Shown piece after piece: positions 1 through 12,722 of a stretch of 64,000 nucleotides of DNA (the first letter of the stretch is position 1; every line of letters starts with the position of its first letter). Source of the stretch: Armigeres subalbatus (lineage: Eukaryota > Arthropoda > Insecta > Diptera > Culicidae); assembly GCF_024139115.2 (NCBI RefSeq), contig NC_085140.1, forward strand, positions 460,071,506 to 460,135,505. Reading direction: 5' to 3'. Position numbers and translations under genes: made by a program. The notes beneath the pieces were generated by a model that did no database searches, was not told where the DNA came from, and saw only the letters and a program-made list of their open reading frames with translations.

Positions 1-190
1 GAAACTTACGATCTGTTCGTGAAATTGGCATTTCAATTTTTATGGCTCAAATTCATCTGGGGGATTACTAGGTAGTAAACAAAGTAGATTACTAGGTAGT
101 AAACAAAGTAGAGCGAAATAATAAGTAGAGCTCTTGTTAATAAACAGAAAAACATTTAATTTGTTGGTGGCAATATAGTTGCCACTGCCT
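1..190. repeat. Dispersed repeat, copy shared with 51.8-52.4 kb
   Basis: The first ~75 bases match 51808-51897, and the stretch around 150-190 matches 52401-52440, where a SINE separates the two parts. It includes a small palindrome (GTGGCAA, 5-base loop, TTGCCAC) at about 167-185, found again near 44.34 kb and 52.42 kb. A local duplication of the motif ATTACTAGGTAGTAAACAAA lies at 64-110. No coding potential is seen and the family is not recognised. It may be part of an LTR or MITE. Confidence 0.6.
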
Positions 191-1067
191 TATAAATGGT
201 TAAACCGCTCTTTGCGGAATCCCGATTAAAATGGGTCACGCGCAGGAAAGCAGCTTTCTTGTATTCGATAAATTAAGCTAATAAATTTGAATGGATGGAA
301 TCACTAACTGAAGTTAAGCTTCCACGCCAAACGCCGATGCTACCGAAACAGTCCATTTTCGCAATTAAACCTTTCTGTTCATAAAATGCTAGTGCTGCTA
401 GAAGAACCAATTTTCTTTCCTCAATACGCCTTTCCAACAACTAACTGACACTACAATTTGTAATAAATGTAATGTAATAAAAGCATCGCCACTGGCGGCA
501 CGGGTTCGTAACAGTGCTATTTTTATAGTAAACCTTTTCTTCATATAAAATGCTGATTCGTTGAGATTGAATGATCAGCAGCAACACACCGAGGATCACC
601 ACCAATGCGATGGATTTCCGTTGAAAATCTTACCATGATGATCTTAACCTCCATGATGCTGTATCCGCTTCGCTGCGATCGCTTTGATGCGTCCGCTCTG
701 CGTAAAATCTTGTTCAAACTGAGGATTAGATCCAAACCCGCAAGTGATTGATTTTTGATGTCTGTGCTAGTGATGCATGTACGTGATAGGTTGGTTTACC
801 TATTTCTAAACTTTTTATCTATTATCGATAATAAATAGTTCAAAATCAGTATTTTCATATAAATACAAAGAAGCGTTGACTCATCTTTGATCGAATGGTA
901 AAAAAAAATGAAAATCCATTGAGAAACGGCTGAGATATTAAAGTTTAAAGTCAATAATATTTTTGTGATGATCCCCGATTTTCGCAATCGTAGAGTGTAC
1001 CCCAATATAGAAAAGACAGACGTAGTCCTACGTCAAAAATGACAAAGTTTAGACGGTGGCATGTTTA
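191..1067. other. AT-rich sequence without a recognised gene
   Basis: Only short ORFs are present (under 70 codons), none resembling a known family. A short palindromic motif, GACGTAG-TCC-TACGTC, lies near 1019-1034, and a near copy occurs at about 23428-23444, suggesting a shared repeat end. Nothing else can be called. Confidence 0.5.
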
Positions 1068-1455
1068 ATAGACGAATCCAAGTAAAAAATAAGAAGAAGA
1101 CACACGACGGTGTTAACTTTGACAGATCCTGCAAGCTCAGCATGAGGAGATCATTTAAAATACTTATAATAAATTCTAGACAAAATGTAATTAAAATCTG
1201 ATTTATGTATGATACGGAAAAAGTTCCGAACTGTATGATAGATACGTTTTTGGAAAAAAATCAAAAAATTGAGATAAGCTTCCAGATATGTAATTCGGAA
1301 CTTTTTCCGTACCGTACATCAATCAGATTTTAATTACAATTTGTCTAGAATTTATTATAAGCATTTTAAAATGATCTCCCTATGCTGAGCTGTAGGATCT
1401 GTCAAAGTTAACACCGTCGTGTGTCTTCTTCTTATTTTTACTTGGATTCGTCTAT
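1068..1455. mobile_element. Foldback element (long inverted-repeat MITE)
   Basis: Two arms of about 164 bases (1068-1231 and 1293-1455) are nearly perfect reverse complements around a ~61-base loop, so the whole unit can fold into one long hairpin. Outer ends read ATAGACGAATCCAAG on the left and its complement on the right. There is no ORF. A target duplication is not evident, so the superfamily is left open. Transcripts of such a unit would be long dsRNA hairpins. Confidence 0.85.
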
Positions 1456-1480
1456 CATCTGACTTTTACCAAATTATAAG

Positions 1481-1805
1481 CTATAAAGCAGGCATTGCAA
1501 TATCATCAGAGCACAGGATATTATCTTTGCTTGTGCAAAGATACTATCCCTAATCAAAGAGCACTCTGGAAAGATATTATCATTTGAGCGTTCGAAGATG
1601 ATCCGGATGGCCAGCGCGGCTCGGGGTTTGTTCGCGTTGCAAAGGTGTTGCTACAACAAAAACTGTGAACAATTTTTTCTCCATGACGAACATTGCACTT
1701 TGTTTACTGAGCGGATAGATAGCTAAGATCGATATCCCATTATTTCATCAGTATCTTTTCTCAAAAGATCGAATGATAGGATGGTTTGCAATGCCTGCTA
1801 TAAAG
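1481..1805. mobile_element. hAT-type MITE with 8-bp target duplication
   Basis: The element occupies 1489-1797 (309 bp). It has terminal inverted repeats beginning CAGGCATTGCAA and is flanked on both sides by the identical octamer CTATAAAG (1481-1488 and 1798-1805). An 8-bp duplication plus a CA...TG-ended short TIR is the signature of hAT transposition. It has no ORF and must have been moved in trans. The perfect duplication suggests a fairly recent insertion. Confidence 0.85.
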
Positions 1806-4800
1806 CTTCTGTTAAGCTCCGAAAGGTTGTCGTTTAACTAAATTAAGTTTTCAGAGACATTTCTAATAATATTTATCGTGTCAGTTTGACAAAATCCTTT
1901 TGATTCACTGTAGTATTTTAGTATTCCTGGGTATCTAATGAAGTTTCTGATAGACTTTGTTTATTAGTCTTTTACACAAAATGTTTACCAAATTTATCAA
2001 ACTTTTAGATAGAGTTGAAAATTTGTAAAAAAAATAAATAAAAATTCTAATCGTACACTGAATTATGGACGGACCTTCGTCTTGTCCTTGTTGAATGAAT
2101 TTTTCACACGATTTAGAAAATTGTCAACCTTTGGTTGTTGAGTTAGCGAGTTGATCTATATTTAAAATAATGGTTATCATTTAAGTTAAGTTTTATGCAT
2201 CCAAAACCGTCATAATTGTCAAATCGTACATTTCTCCATAAATAAACAGAAGCCTCAGAAAAGTAATAATAATAATGGAATTCCTAAGAATAATAAAAAT
2301 AATTGATTTGAATTTAGAAATCATACTTCGTTATCCCCCCGCAAAATATAGCTTTGCGTGTTGGCATCTTGAAGTATGATGATACTTCAAACCGACCGCT
2401 CTTCCAGCGCCCATCACATCCACGTGCATAAGTCATGAGTTTAATTTAGAATACATGTTTTCCTAATGCTCGAAGAAACAAATACAATGTGATAAACCTC
2501 CGAAGTATTTTCCCAACTCCCCCAGTGCGCATTTTTTATTCAACTTTTTTTTCCACATTCCATTCCGGCCATCGCCGTGTCGTTGGTCGTCAAGCGGGCA
2601 AAAAGGACATAATCCGACACATTTTGGAACGAGGATGCTGTCCCGGACACGTGGACGTTCGTTCGTTTCAGCAAGAACGGAAGACGGCTCGACACCCCCA
2701 CTCACCGAATTTGCACGCACATGTGGACAGTCCAAATGGAAGAATAATATTGATCCCTCGCAACATTTGCAGTGAATTTCATTCCGGTGAACGCATTTTA
2801 TTTAAAATATTATTTTACAACCCCATTCCTCGTGTTCGTACGAGTTTTATAGCCATGCATTATTATTATTATTATGTTTTCAAATTTAGTCCATTGTCAT
2901 GGAAAATTGATAACTCCCTCTTCTTGAAAGATTGTAAATTTTTTTTGAACGTGGGGTTAGGAACGTACGAGTGAGCATTCTTGCACATTGTAGGCTGACC
3001 CCTGAGGTTTATGATAATAAATCCTATTTTCATGGACCGTTTTTCACTTGACCAAGCGAAAATAATGCCTCCCCCTCTTTACTACTAAAAACCGTAACTG
3101 CGGACATCAATTCGCAATCGGAATTGAATTGGACGTAATTCGAGCATGTCAATTTCATTCCGACAAGCTCCTTTTCAATTCGAGGGACTGATAGGACGTT
3201 CCCCAACCACCGTCAGTGTTCTGTTGTTCAAAATCTAACAAGGCATTTTTTTTGTCAATCTTATTTAGCTCGGTGCCAGCAGCAATGTGAAATCAAAAGC
3301 AAATACAATTTGCGAATGAAAAACGAGGAAATTCATTAAGCACTCCATTGGATGAAATCAATGGATGGGAGGGCAACGACTGCTTGTATCGATGTTTTCA
3401 CTAAATAAATATCAGGACATCTTTCAAAATTTCAAAAGAGAAAAAATACATTTTCGATTCATTCAAATACCCAATTTTATAGGTTCAAACTTTGATAAGG
3501 TTTCATAAGACTATTGTGTAGCTCGTAACGAGATTATTAGAACCACAATAAAGTGAACAAACGACAACAGTGATAATAAGTGAAGCACCGCGACAACTAC
3601 AAAAGGAGAATCTAAGTCTAAAAATCCTGACCGCATTTTTTATGATCAGACTTGACGAAACACTTCCATAAACTTAGTATTCTGTTGCAGAGATTCACCC
3701 AAGTCAATGATTGCCGAGTCCGGTCTGTCGATGATTTGGCATGGAGAAACCCTCAGTAGTCAAACATCACCTCTGAACCGAATCCAATATATTTTAGTTT
3801 CTAGACCTTCTCCACAGTCGCTGCCTTTGCGTATTCGTTCGAAAAGGACCTTCCAAAAAAACGCTTCCGCCAGCGGCCAGTAGCCCACCACCCAAAAGTG
3901 GAATGGAAATCTTCCAATTGGATTTGAAGAGTTTTTCATTTGACCGGTCCTATTTTCAGACCCAATTTCGGGCTCATTCTTATCCTGATGGTTTTTTTTT
4001 TCGTTCGACCCTCTTCCCGCACACCCCCTACTACCAACCACTTCCGTTCGTTCTCTTATTTGTCCTGCATTGCTTCCTTATCAGCAGACGTCGTTATTCC
4101 AATTTCAATCTCACATTTAACTTTTAGCACACTCCAACACGACGCTGTCCTCTCGAAGGACGCAGGAAGGTCTCCGTTGCTGCTTAGGTAACTTCTTGAT
4201 AGACCGAAGTGCTTCCACTGTTCAATCTCGAACTGAGTGGGTGGAGAAAAAGGACACGGGAAGAAAAGCTAAATAAATTTAACTAACATGGCTTCTCTTT
4301 TCACATTTTCCTTCTTATTAGAAATTCCACTTGGTCTCTGAGTTTTGCCTTTTTTTTGCTTCTAAATGACGGTGACTCGATCGTCTTTTGGAAAACCACC
4401 CCCTCAGCAGTTTTTTTTCTCTTGTATCCATCGTTACTGGTCCCTCGCATTCGGAATCACATATCCAATTTTCTAATTACACTTCGAATTCTTTGATTTC
4501 GGTGAAAACTCTTGAGTTGCGTATCCGTTTATCGTTGATCCCATCCCCAGCCATGTGCCAATTAGATTCGGCTTTCGAGAATAATTCGCCTACTGTGATT
4601 GGAAACTTGTGCAATCAGCAGGCTGGAAATGCGTTCACATTTCAAATCAAATGCTTGCTTTGATGGGCTTTGCTTGTTGTACACCTACTGTCAATCAAAG
4701 TGTGTAGGGTACTCGATTCAAAACTTGAGGGATTCGTTGGAATGGAATTCTCGTGAAAAATAACATTCGAGAAAAAGTGGTTTTTGGGTATTAATAGTTG

Positions 4801-4914
4801 AGAAGAAACCTTGCCGGGTAGGCCAACTATTGAACAGAATAAAACACACATATTTGCTGCATGTAACAAACTCTTCGGGATCGTCGTATGTAGATTATAT
4901 TTTGCTCATTTTAT
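1806..4914. other. Unassigned region, no recognised gene or repeat
   Basis: This stretch is less repetitive than the rest of the window. The longest ORF (2489-2974, plus, 161 codons) has biased low-complexity patches such as a run of tyrosines and no family resemblance. I treat it as chance. No splice-consistent exon was recognised. Poly-T and ATT-rich runs occur near 2860 and 3245. Confidence 0.45.
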
Positions 4915-4997
4915 GCACTGCCGCTGACCGCAAGTCAGACTTATCTGTATATGGACGCCATATCCAGATAAGTCTGACTTGCGGTTAGCGGCAGTGC
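4915..4997. repeat. 83-bp near-perfect palindrome
   Basis: The left half starts GCACTGCCGCTGACCGCAAG and the right half ends CTTGCGGTTAGCGGCAGTGC. The centre (ATATGG-ACG-CCATAT) is also self-complementary, so there is almost no loop. It could be a tiny MITE or the fused ends of a deleted TIR element. There is no coding potential. Confidence 0.85.
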
Positions 4998-5495
4998 ACT
5001 TATGATGTAAAATAATTCCGATAGCCTAATGTTTTGTTTGTTTGTTCCAGTATAATCGAAGTGCAGGAGAGTACTTTATCTGAGCAACAAAATAGGTACT
5101 GTACTGTTCAAAAACTTTTTGCGAGTTATTCAGAAACAAAATCTCAAACGCTTCTCGATATGTAACGAACTTATACCAATATTAAAAATTACAATAATAA
5201 AGAAATTTTCAAAATGAGTCGCATTTCGGAGAATAATGAATCGTCGTGAAAGAATGAAATTATTTTAAGAATTATAAACTCCATAAAGGGCCCGCACAAT
5301 GGATACGTTTGCATTTTCATTTTTTTTTTTTTTTTTGAGTAAATTTAGAAGAATTTCCCAAAGAAATACCGAAGACTTCACCCATGAACTTCTGAAGAGC
5401 TTTTAAAAAAGGCTTGGTGGTCATATAGCTACTGCTTCTGCGCCTCGCTAGGCGCCTCGAACCGTGCACTTTTTGATCGACAGGCCCTGACACTT

Positions 5496-6513
5496 CAGTG
5501 TGTCTACAAATTATCCGTACAACAAGACAGGTTTTTAAATATTTTTTTGGAATCAATTAAAGAACCATGTTGCATGTTATTATAATAGGACTACATAAAC
5601 CAAGCTGAATTTGTTCACATTAAAATGACCCCTGTATTCTGACGAGCTCGGTGGTTTAATGGCTACCGCTTCTGCCTTATAAGCAGGAGGTCGTGGGTTC
5701 AATTCCAGGCTCGTCCCTTTCCTACTTTGTATTTCTATCTATGTTCTTTCTGTGTTTACCAAAGCGATTCCTACTGTTATAACCTTCCACACAATCCCAA
5801 AACCTCCCGTGGCACCTATGAGAGGTCGTAGAGTTCTCTGCATCTTTCTTAAGTAGGTGTCCAACAAACCATCCTTCCCCTTCCTCAGCATTCGCAAGGA
5901 CGTGGCCAGGACAGATCGCGACTATTGGAGAATGCATTGCTTCCATCTAAGAGTTAGTGATTAGTCCCAAATCAATATCTGTGGTAACGGATGAAAGTGT
6001 TGCTACGCTCATACAATAGTCTTGGCTTGTACCACCTACGAATTTGTGCGAACAGCTAAATGCTAATGCTAATGCTAATGCTAATTAAAATGACCCCTGT
6101 ATTCTGAGTTGTACGCCTTCGATCGTGTTGGAAAAAAATCACGATGGCCGCACGTTTCTTCACAGATACTTTTCACACATTTTTGACGATTGTGACATGA
6201 ATTCAAATGTCTCAATAATATGTTCGGTGTTTTGATGGCTGTTGATTTCAAGATAGACCATACCAAATGATAAATTCAATCCAAATCGGGTGAGTAGGAA
6301 GGAAATTCTTTTTTGTTCGGAAAACCGGAAAAAAGCATTCACAAAGATTTTTTTTTATACATGAAATGACGCTCAGTGTTCTCAGAATATACATCTGTTA
6401 CAGCCTGTTGAGTTGTTATGCCCATATAGCTACCGATTCAGTCCATTATTGTCTGTTTTTGATTTGTAAAAGGAAACTTTCAAAATCTGTACGGATAATT
6501 TGCAGACACCCTG
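5496..6513. mobile_element. Tc1/mariner-like TIR element, interrupted by a SINE
   Basis: The left end CAGTGTGTCTACAAATTATC (5496-) and the complement of the right end, CAGGGTGTCTGCAAATTATC (ending 6513), form inverted repeats of about 26 bases. A TA follows the right end, as expected for this superfamily; the left flank is TT, probably mutated. Without the inserted SINE the element is about 550 bp. Minus-strand ORFs near 6081-6342 do not show transposase motifs, so this looks like a non-autonomous derivative. Confidence 0.6.
5643..6083 (+). mobile_element. tRNA-Ile-like SINE (Gecko-like)
   Basis: The 5' ~75 bases form a tRNA-like head: 5' GACGAGC pairs with 3' GCTCGTC, the anticodon loop CTTATAA would read Ile (UAU), and an imperfect B box GGTTCAATTCC is present, giving a Pol III internal promoter. 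A unique body follows and the 3' end is a (GCTAAT)n-type tail at 6056-6085. A 24-bp direct duplication flanks it exactly (5619-5642 and 6084-6107). The head, the tandem-repeat tail and the likely mosquito origin suggest the Aedes Gecko family, but the name is from memory. Confidence 0.85.
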
Positions 6514-6764
6514 TACCACACAACCCACTCTAGATCTATACCAGTGGGTTGAGCATACTTGATGACATTGCTCATAAATCATAGTCAACTTTGTTCTAGC
6601 ATAAGAGAATGGTCTAGCTTGACTACCCTATTCAAATGTTGAGTATTTCATGAAAACTGCATTATTACATAACGAAGATTATTTTTCAGAATAAAGTGAT
6701 GTATGGACGAAAATTCCGCAACACTCGAAGGAAACGAACGGGAAATTGGACACATATTGAAAAT

Positions 6765-6843
6765 GTATACTACCCCCCCACCAAAAAATATTTCCAGCGA
6801 AGGTACCCCCAGGGGTACATGTACCCCAGGTTGAGAACCGCTG
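6765..6843 (-). mobile_element. hAT-like terminal fragment
   Basis: Read on the minus strand, the stretch starts CAGCGGTTCTCAACCTGGGG, the typical start of many hAT-family TIRs. It is followed by a GGGGTACATGTACCCC palindrome. No matching second end or 8-bp duplication was found nearby, so only one terminus survives. Confidence 0.6.
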
Positions 6844-7265
6844 CCCTACATCATTTTTCACAGCTCGACGATTTGTTTTCGTTTGGTCTTTCAGCTATCT
6901 TCGCAGCAATCAACAGAGCTAGAATAATCAGCAATTTAGTTTTTTTAGGGGTACATATTGATATTATTACATATTTTGAATCTATTATAAAAACTGAGCC
7001 TCAATCCAAAATTTCGTGAATTTTGGTACTATTTTGATTCAATTTCGAAAAACCCTGATTAATCCACCTAGAAGTGATGGTGCCTTTCTCGTGCATTATA
7101 AAAATAGTATTTTGGCCATTACTCTTGAGCCCATAGTCCGATCTGGCCAATTTGCCAATTTCCAATAGGAAACAATGATAGAGTATTCTGCGTCGAATGC
7201 AACTTGTTGTGAGTAAATTGGTTAAGGATAAGTGCCTGAAAATGAGTGACATTTTGCATAGCTTT

Positions 7266-8384
<1,119 letters not shown>

Positions 8385-8385
<1 letters not shown>

Positions 8386-11384
8386 TGGAGATCATCCAGT
8401 TGAATCTCAACCATTGCGACACCGCACAGCAGCTGTTGTGGCAGTCGACAACAGAAGCAATGTGCGACGTGGCAATTATTGCTGAGCCGTACCGGATTCC
8501 TTCTGACAACGGCAACTGGGTGGCGGATGCTACGGGGATTGCGGCTATCCAAGTGATGGGCAAATTCCCTATTCAAGAAGTGGTAGACAGCTCAAGCGAA
8601 GGTTTCGTAATCGCCAAAATTAACGGGATCTTTGTGTGTAGCTGTTACGCACCCCCAAAGGTGGACTTTGGAGCAGTATAACCAGATGCTAGACTCACTC
8701 ACGGAGAAGCTGATCGGCCGAAAACCGGTGATCATCGGAGGCGATTTCAATGCTTGGGCAGTGGATTGGGGAAGCAGACTGACTAACGCCAGAGGTTACA
8801 GTTTGCTGGAGGCGCTGGCTAAGCTGGAAGTAAGATTGTGCAACGAAGGTACCGTTAGTACATTCCGCAGAGATGGCAGGGAATCCATCATCGATGTCAC
8901 GTTCTGCAGTCCGTCGGTGGCGAGGAACATGAACTGGAGAGTTTGTGAAGAATATACCCATAGCGATCACCAGGCGATCCGATATAGTGTTGGAACGCGA
9001 ACGCCGACGGTACGACGGGAGATAAGGTCTAGTTGGCGAAGATGGAAGACGAAGGACTTCGATAAGGATCTTTTTATCGAAGCACTTCGAGTGGACAGCG
9101 ACGCTACAAACCTTGACGCAGACCAGCTGACGGAAACGCTAGCGAGGGCTTGCGATGCGACGATGCCGAGGAAATTGGAGCCAACGAATAGCCGACGGCC
9201 AAGTTACTGGTGGAACGAAAATCTTGCCAACCTTCGCGCTGCCTGTCTCAGAGCTAGGAGACACGTTCAGAGGGCACGGTCTGAAATGGTCAGAGAGGAG
9301 CGAAAGATAGTTTTCCGTGAAGCTAGAGCGGCTTTCAAACGGGCGATCCAAATCAGCAAGTCTAACTGCTACAAGGAGTTGTGCAGGGAAGCTGACGCTG
9401 ATCCTTGGGGTAACGTTTACCGAGTTGTGACAAAGAAGATCAGGGGTCCAGCGACGCCAGCCGAAATGTGTCCGGACAAGCTGAAGATCATCGTGGACGG
9501 TCTTTTCCCGCAGCATGGTTCTACGACGTGGCCGCGTACGCCGTACGAAGATGAAGACCGAGTAACCGCTGCAGGTATGCAAGTCACCAATGACGAGCTA
9601 TTATCAGTGGCAAGAGGTTTGAAGTTGAAAAAAGCTCCGGGTCCGGATGGAATTCCAAATGTGGCTCTAAAATCCGCGATTTTGGCGTTCCCGGATCTGT
9701 TCAGGATGGTGCTGCAGAAGTGTTTAGTAGACGGTAATTTTCCGGACACGTGGAAGATCCAGAAACTGGTGCTGCTGCCGAAACCAGGAAAACCGCCGGG
9801 GAATCCAGCATCGTATAGGCCCATATGTCTGCTGGATACACTGGGGAAGCTTCTGGAAAGGGTTATCCTTAATAGGCTTACACAGTTCACGGAGGGTGAG
9901 ACTGGCTTATCGGAAAAACAGTTCGGATTCCGTAAAGGCAGATCGACTGTGGATGCAATCAGGACAGTCATTGAAGATGCAGAGAGGGCGTCCAAGAAGA
10001 AGAGGAGCGGCAATCGGTTCTGCGCGGTAGTGACGATTGACGTCAAAAACGCGTTCAATAGTGCCAGCTGGGAGGCCATAGCCGCAGCGCTGCATGGAAT
10101 GCGAATCCCCGACTTCCTGTGTAAGATCCTTAGGAGCTACTTCCTGAACCGGATTCTGGTTTACGACACGAACTCCGGGCTACCTACCTACCGGGTAACC
10201 CTCCGGGCGATCAGGGTTACGGCGGGCGTTCCACAAGGGTCCATACTAGGCCCGACGTTATGGAATGTGATGTACAACGGGGTGCTGATGCTGAAGTTGC
10301 CCAAAGGTGTAAAGATTTACGGATTCGCGGATGATGTCGTCCTAACGATAACCGGTGAGTCACTGGAGGAGGTGGAAATGCTGGTGGCGGAAGCGACCGA
10401 CGCAGTAGAAACCTGGATGAATGGAGTCAAGCTGCAGCTGGCTCATCACAAAACGGAAGTGATGCTGGTCAGCAACTGCAAAGTAATCCAGCGGATGCAG
10501 ATTACCATCGGAGGGCACGACATCCCGTCGGTGCGGACTCTGAGACATCTAGGTGTGATGATTGATGACCGGTTGAACTTCAACACCCACGTGGACTATT
10601 CCTGTGAAAAGGCGGCTCAAATGATCAGTGCGTTAGCAAGGATCATGCCGAACGTCGGCGGTCCGAAAGGCAGCAGTAGGCGTCTTCTTGCGTCAGTATC
10701 ATCCTCGATACTAAGGTACGGAGTTCCAGCCTGGGGAGCTGCGCTCAAGACGAAACGTAACCGGAGGAAGCTGAATAGCGTGTTTCGTCTAATGGCCATT
10801 CGAGTCGCGAGTGCGTACCGAACTATTTCGTCGGAGGCAGTTTGCGTTATCGCAGGATGATTCCAGTCTGCATAACCCTAGCAGAGGACATCGAGTGCTA
10901 CCAACGGAGGGATACCAGAAATGTGAGGAAGGCGGTGAGACTGGACTCTATGGTGAAGTGGCAGCAGGAGTGGGTCAATGCGGATAATGGAAGGTGGACC
11001 CATCGGCTCATCCCCAATGTGTCGACGTGGTAGAACAGGGAACATGGTGAGGTGAACTTTTACCTTACACAGTTCCTGTTCGAATACGGTTGTTTCCGCC
11101 AATATTTGCACCGGTGTGGCCATGCGTCATCGCCATTATGCCCGGCGTGTATCAACGTAGAGGAGACTCCAGAACACGTGATATTCGATTGCCCGAGGTT
11201 TGCGGAGGCACGTAGAAGAATGCCTGCCATAAGGGCGGACAACATCGCAGAGCGAATGTGTTGCGATGAAGGCACGTGGCATGCGGTAACCAGAGTCGTG
11301 ACACAAATAATGTCAGAGCTGCAGCGTCGATGGAGAAGGGACCAGCAAGTAAGCGTCGGTTTGGAGCAAAATCCAGCACAGTGA
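8385..11384 (+). pseudogene. R1-clade ORF2 (endonuclease plus reverse transcriptase), broken
   Basis: Start ATG at 8385 (MEIIQLNLNHCDTAQ). The endonuclease domain spans about 8385-9000 with AEPYRIP, GGDFNAWAVDWG and SDHQAIRY motifs; it would nick the target. RT spans about 9620-10700 with KAPGPDG, AVVTIDVKNAFN, GVPQGSILGP and GFADDVVL (catalytic Asp pair kept). A C-terminal CCHC-type finger, CPACINVEETPEHVIFDC, ends near 11190. Frame breaks lie at about 8675 and 10855, and TAG at 11031-11033 interrupts the C terminus. Last codon near 11384. Confidence 0.85.
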
Positions 11385-11830
11385 GCAGTGTTTGGTCTCG
11401 GGTCGTCGGGGCGCCAGTGAACCGGAAGTCTTCTGCCAACCGGAATCGTTGGACCGACCTCGGCACTCGAATTGCCAACCTGCTGAAGAAAGAAGAAAGA
11501 AGAAGGAAGTGCTTCGGGTATGTAGGGCACCGCCAGTGCGGACGTTATCCACCACCGGAACTGTCGGACCACCTCTGCAACCCGAAGACGAAGACGGCGC
11601 AATGCGCGAAAGCGTCCCCTGCGATAGCCGCCGGTAGTCGGGGCACCATCAGTGCGGAAGTTTCCTTCACCGGAACTGGTGGACCACCCTCGACGCCGGG
11701 GGAAGTCAGGAGGATTCGAGTGAGGAACACAACCGCCGAGGGATCGAGACAACATAGCAGTGAATCTCAGCAAGCCAGTCGGCGAACTAGCCTAAGCTAG
11801 GGGCCGGAATTTTAGAAGAAGTGCATGAGC
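11385..11830 (+). other. R1-clade 3' UTR with three internal imperfect repeats
   Basis: Three related blocks start near 11408, 11525 and 11639, each of the form GGGCRCC...CAGTG...CCGGAA...GGACC. The same arrangement is present in copy 2 (14433-14881) at close to 98% identity by eye, far higher than the ORF2 identity between the copies. A run of GAAGAAAGAAGAAAGAAGAAG lies near 11484; its length differs from copy 2. Confidence 0.75.
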
Positions 11831-12029
11831 ACAGCCCCCCCCGAAGTAGTCGCAGCATCCAGTGGTCCCGGGGGGATCGAGGCAAGGAGGATAAGGGACC
11901 CGGTTTATCCGGGAGGCACATTTTTAGCAGGTCGGGAGGAGCCCATCCCTGTTCGCCTTCGAGCAAAGTGTGGATGCTCGAGGTGTCTGTCGCGCAGATT
12001 TTTGATGGCCTTTAACCCTTGCAAAAAAA

Positions 12030-12065
<36 letters not shown>

Positions 12066-12722
12066 GATCGGTCATACCGGTGGTCATGCTCTGTGGTCGA
12101 ACTCGATCCTTTTATCGAACAAGTGGCCGCGCGAAGAACAACATGGTATCGTCGCTTTCGCGGCGTCGGTCAACCGGGCGGGTTCCGAGCCCGAGGACGG
12201 AAAGGGGTCCTCGTCAAGGCTGGGGCAGGCGTAGGCCTCGCGTCGGCAAGTCCCTCTGTGTGCTGGCGAACAGGCCCTATCGCAGAAAGGTCAATTTGGG
12301 GTGCACGCGGCATCATCATTCTTGATACCAGTCGTGCAGAGGGAAGCAGGCGCGAAGTCGACCCTTCCCACCTTCCGAGGACATAGGGCGTGGTAAGGCC
12401 ACCTGGAAAGCCGGCAACGCGCTGGCACGATACCATGGTGTTCTTCTAAAAAGCGAGTTACGATGATCGATGCTGCAAGGACACGCAGCTAACCTCGAGG
12501 GTGCGTTGTGCACTGCCCCCCCTTTGAAGCATTACTTTCTGGTTGTACCGAAGGGACTATGGGCTTGGCGGCAATGGAAACGGTTTAGCGGGTCGGGAAT
12601 GTAGTCCTGCCTCCCTCGGTGACCCCTAACCCCGCACTTCCTGGTCAACCCAGGATGTCTGTTGAGCAGATTCCCCCTCCATTGTTTAGGAAGAAAAAAA
12701 AAACACACCCACACACACACAG
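11831..12722 (+). mobile_element. GC-rich 3'-end pieces of R1-like elements ending in (A)n(CA)n
   Basis: Two GC-rich blocks each end the same way. The first (11831-12022) runs into A10 then (CA)n at 12023-12063. The second (12064-12693) runs into A9 then (CA)n at 12694-12721. Both contain a related TGTCTGT...GCAGATT stretch just before the A-run. There is no convincing ORF. I read them as 3' ends of truncated, (CA)n-targeted LINEs inserted one after another, or as further 3' UTR of copy 1 plus one extra element. Confidence 0.45.

Noticed and set aside
2489..2974. 161-codon ORF as a host gene
   Set aside because: No recognisable family, low-complexity patches, overlapping antisense ORF and no supporting splice or promoter structure.
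5641..5717. tRNA-Ile (TAT) gene
   Set aside because: It is the head of a SINE with body, hexamer tail and 24-bp target duplication; the T stem is mispaired.
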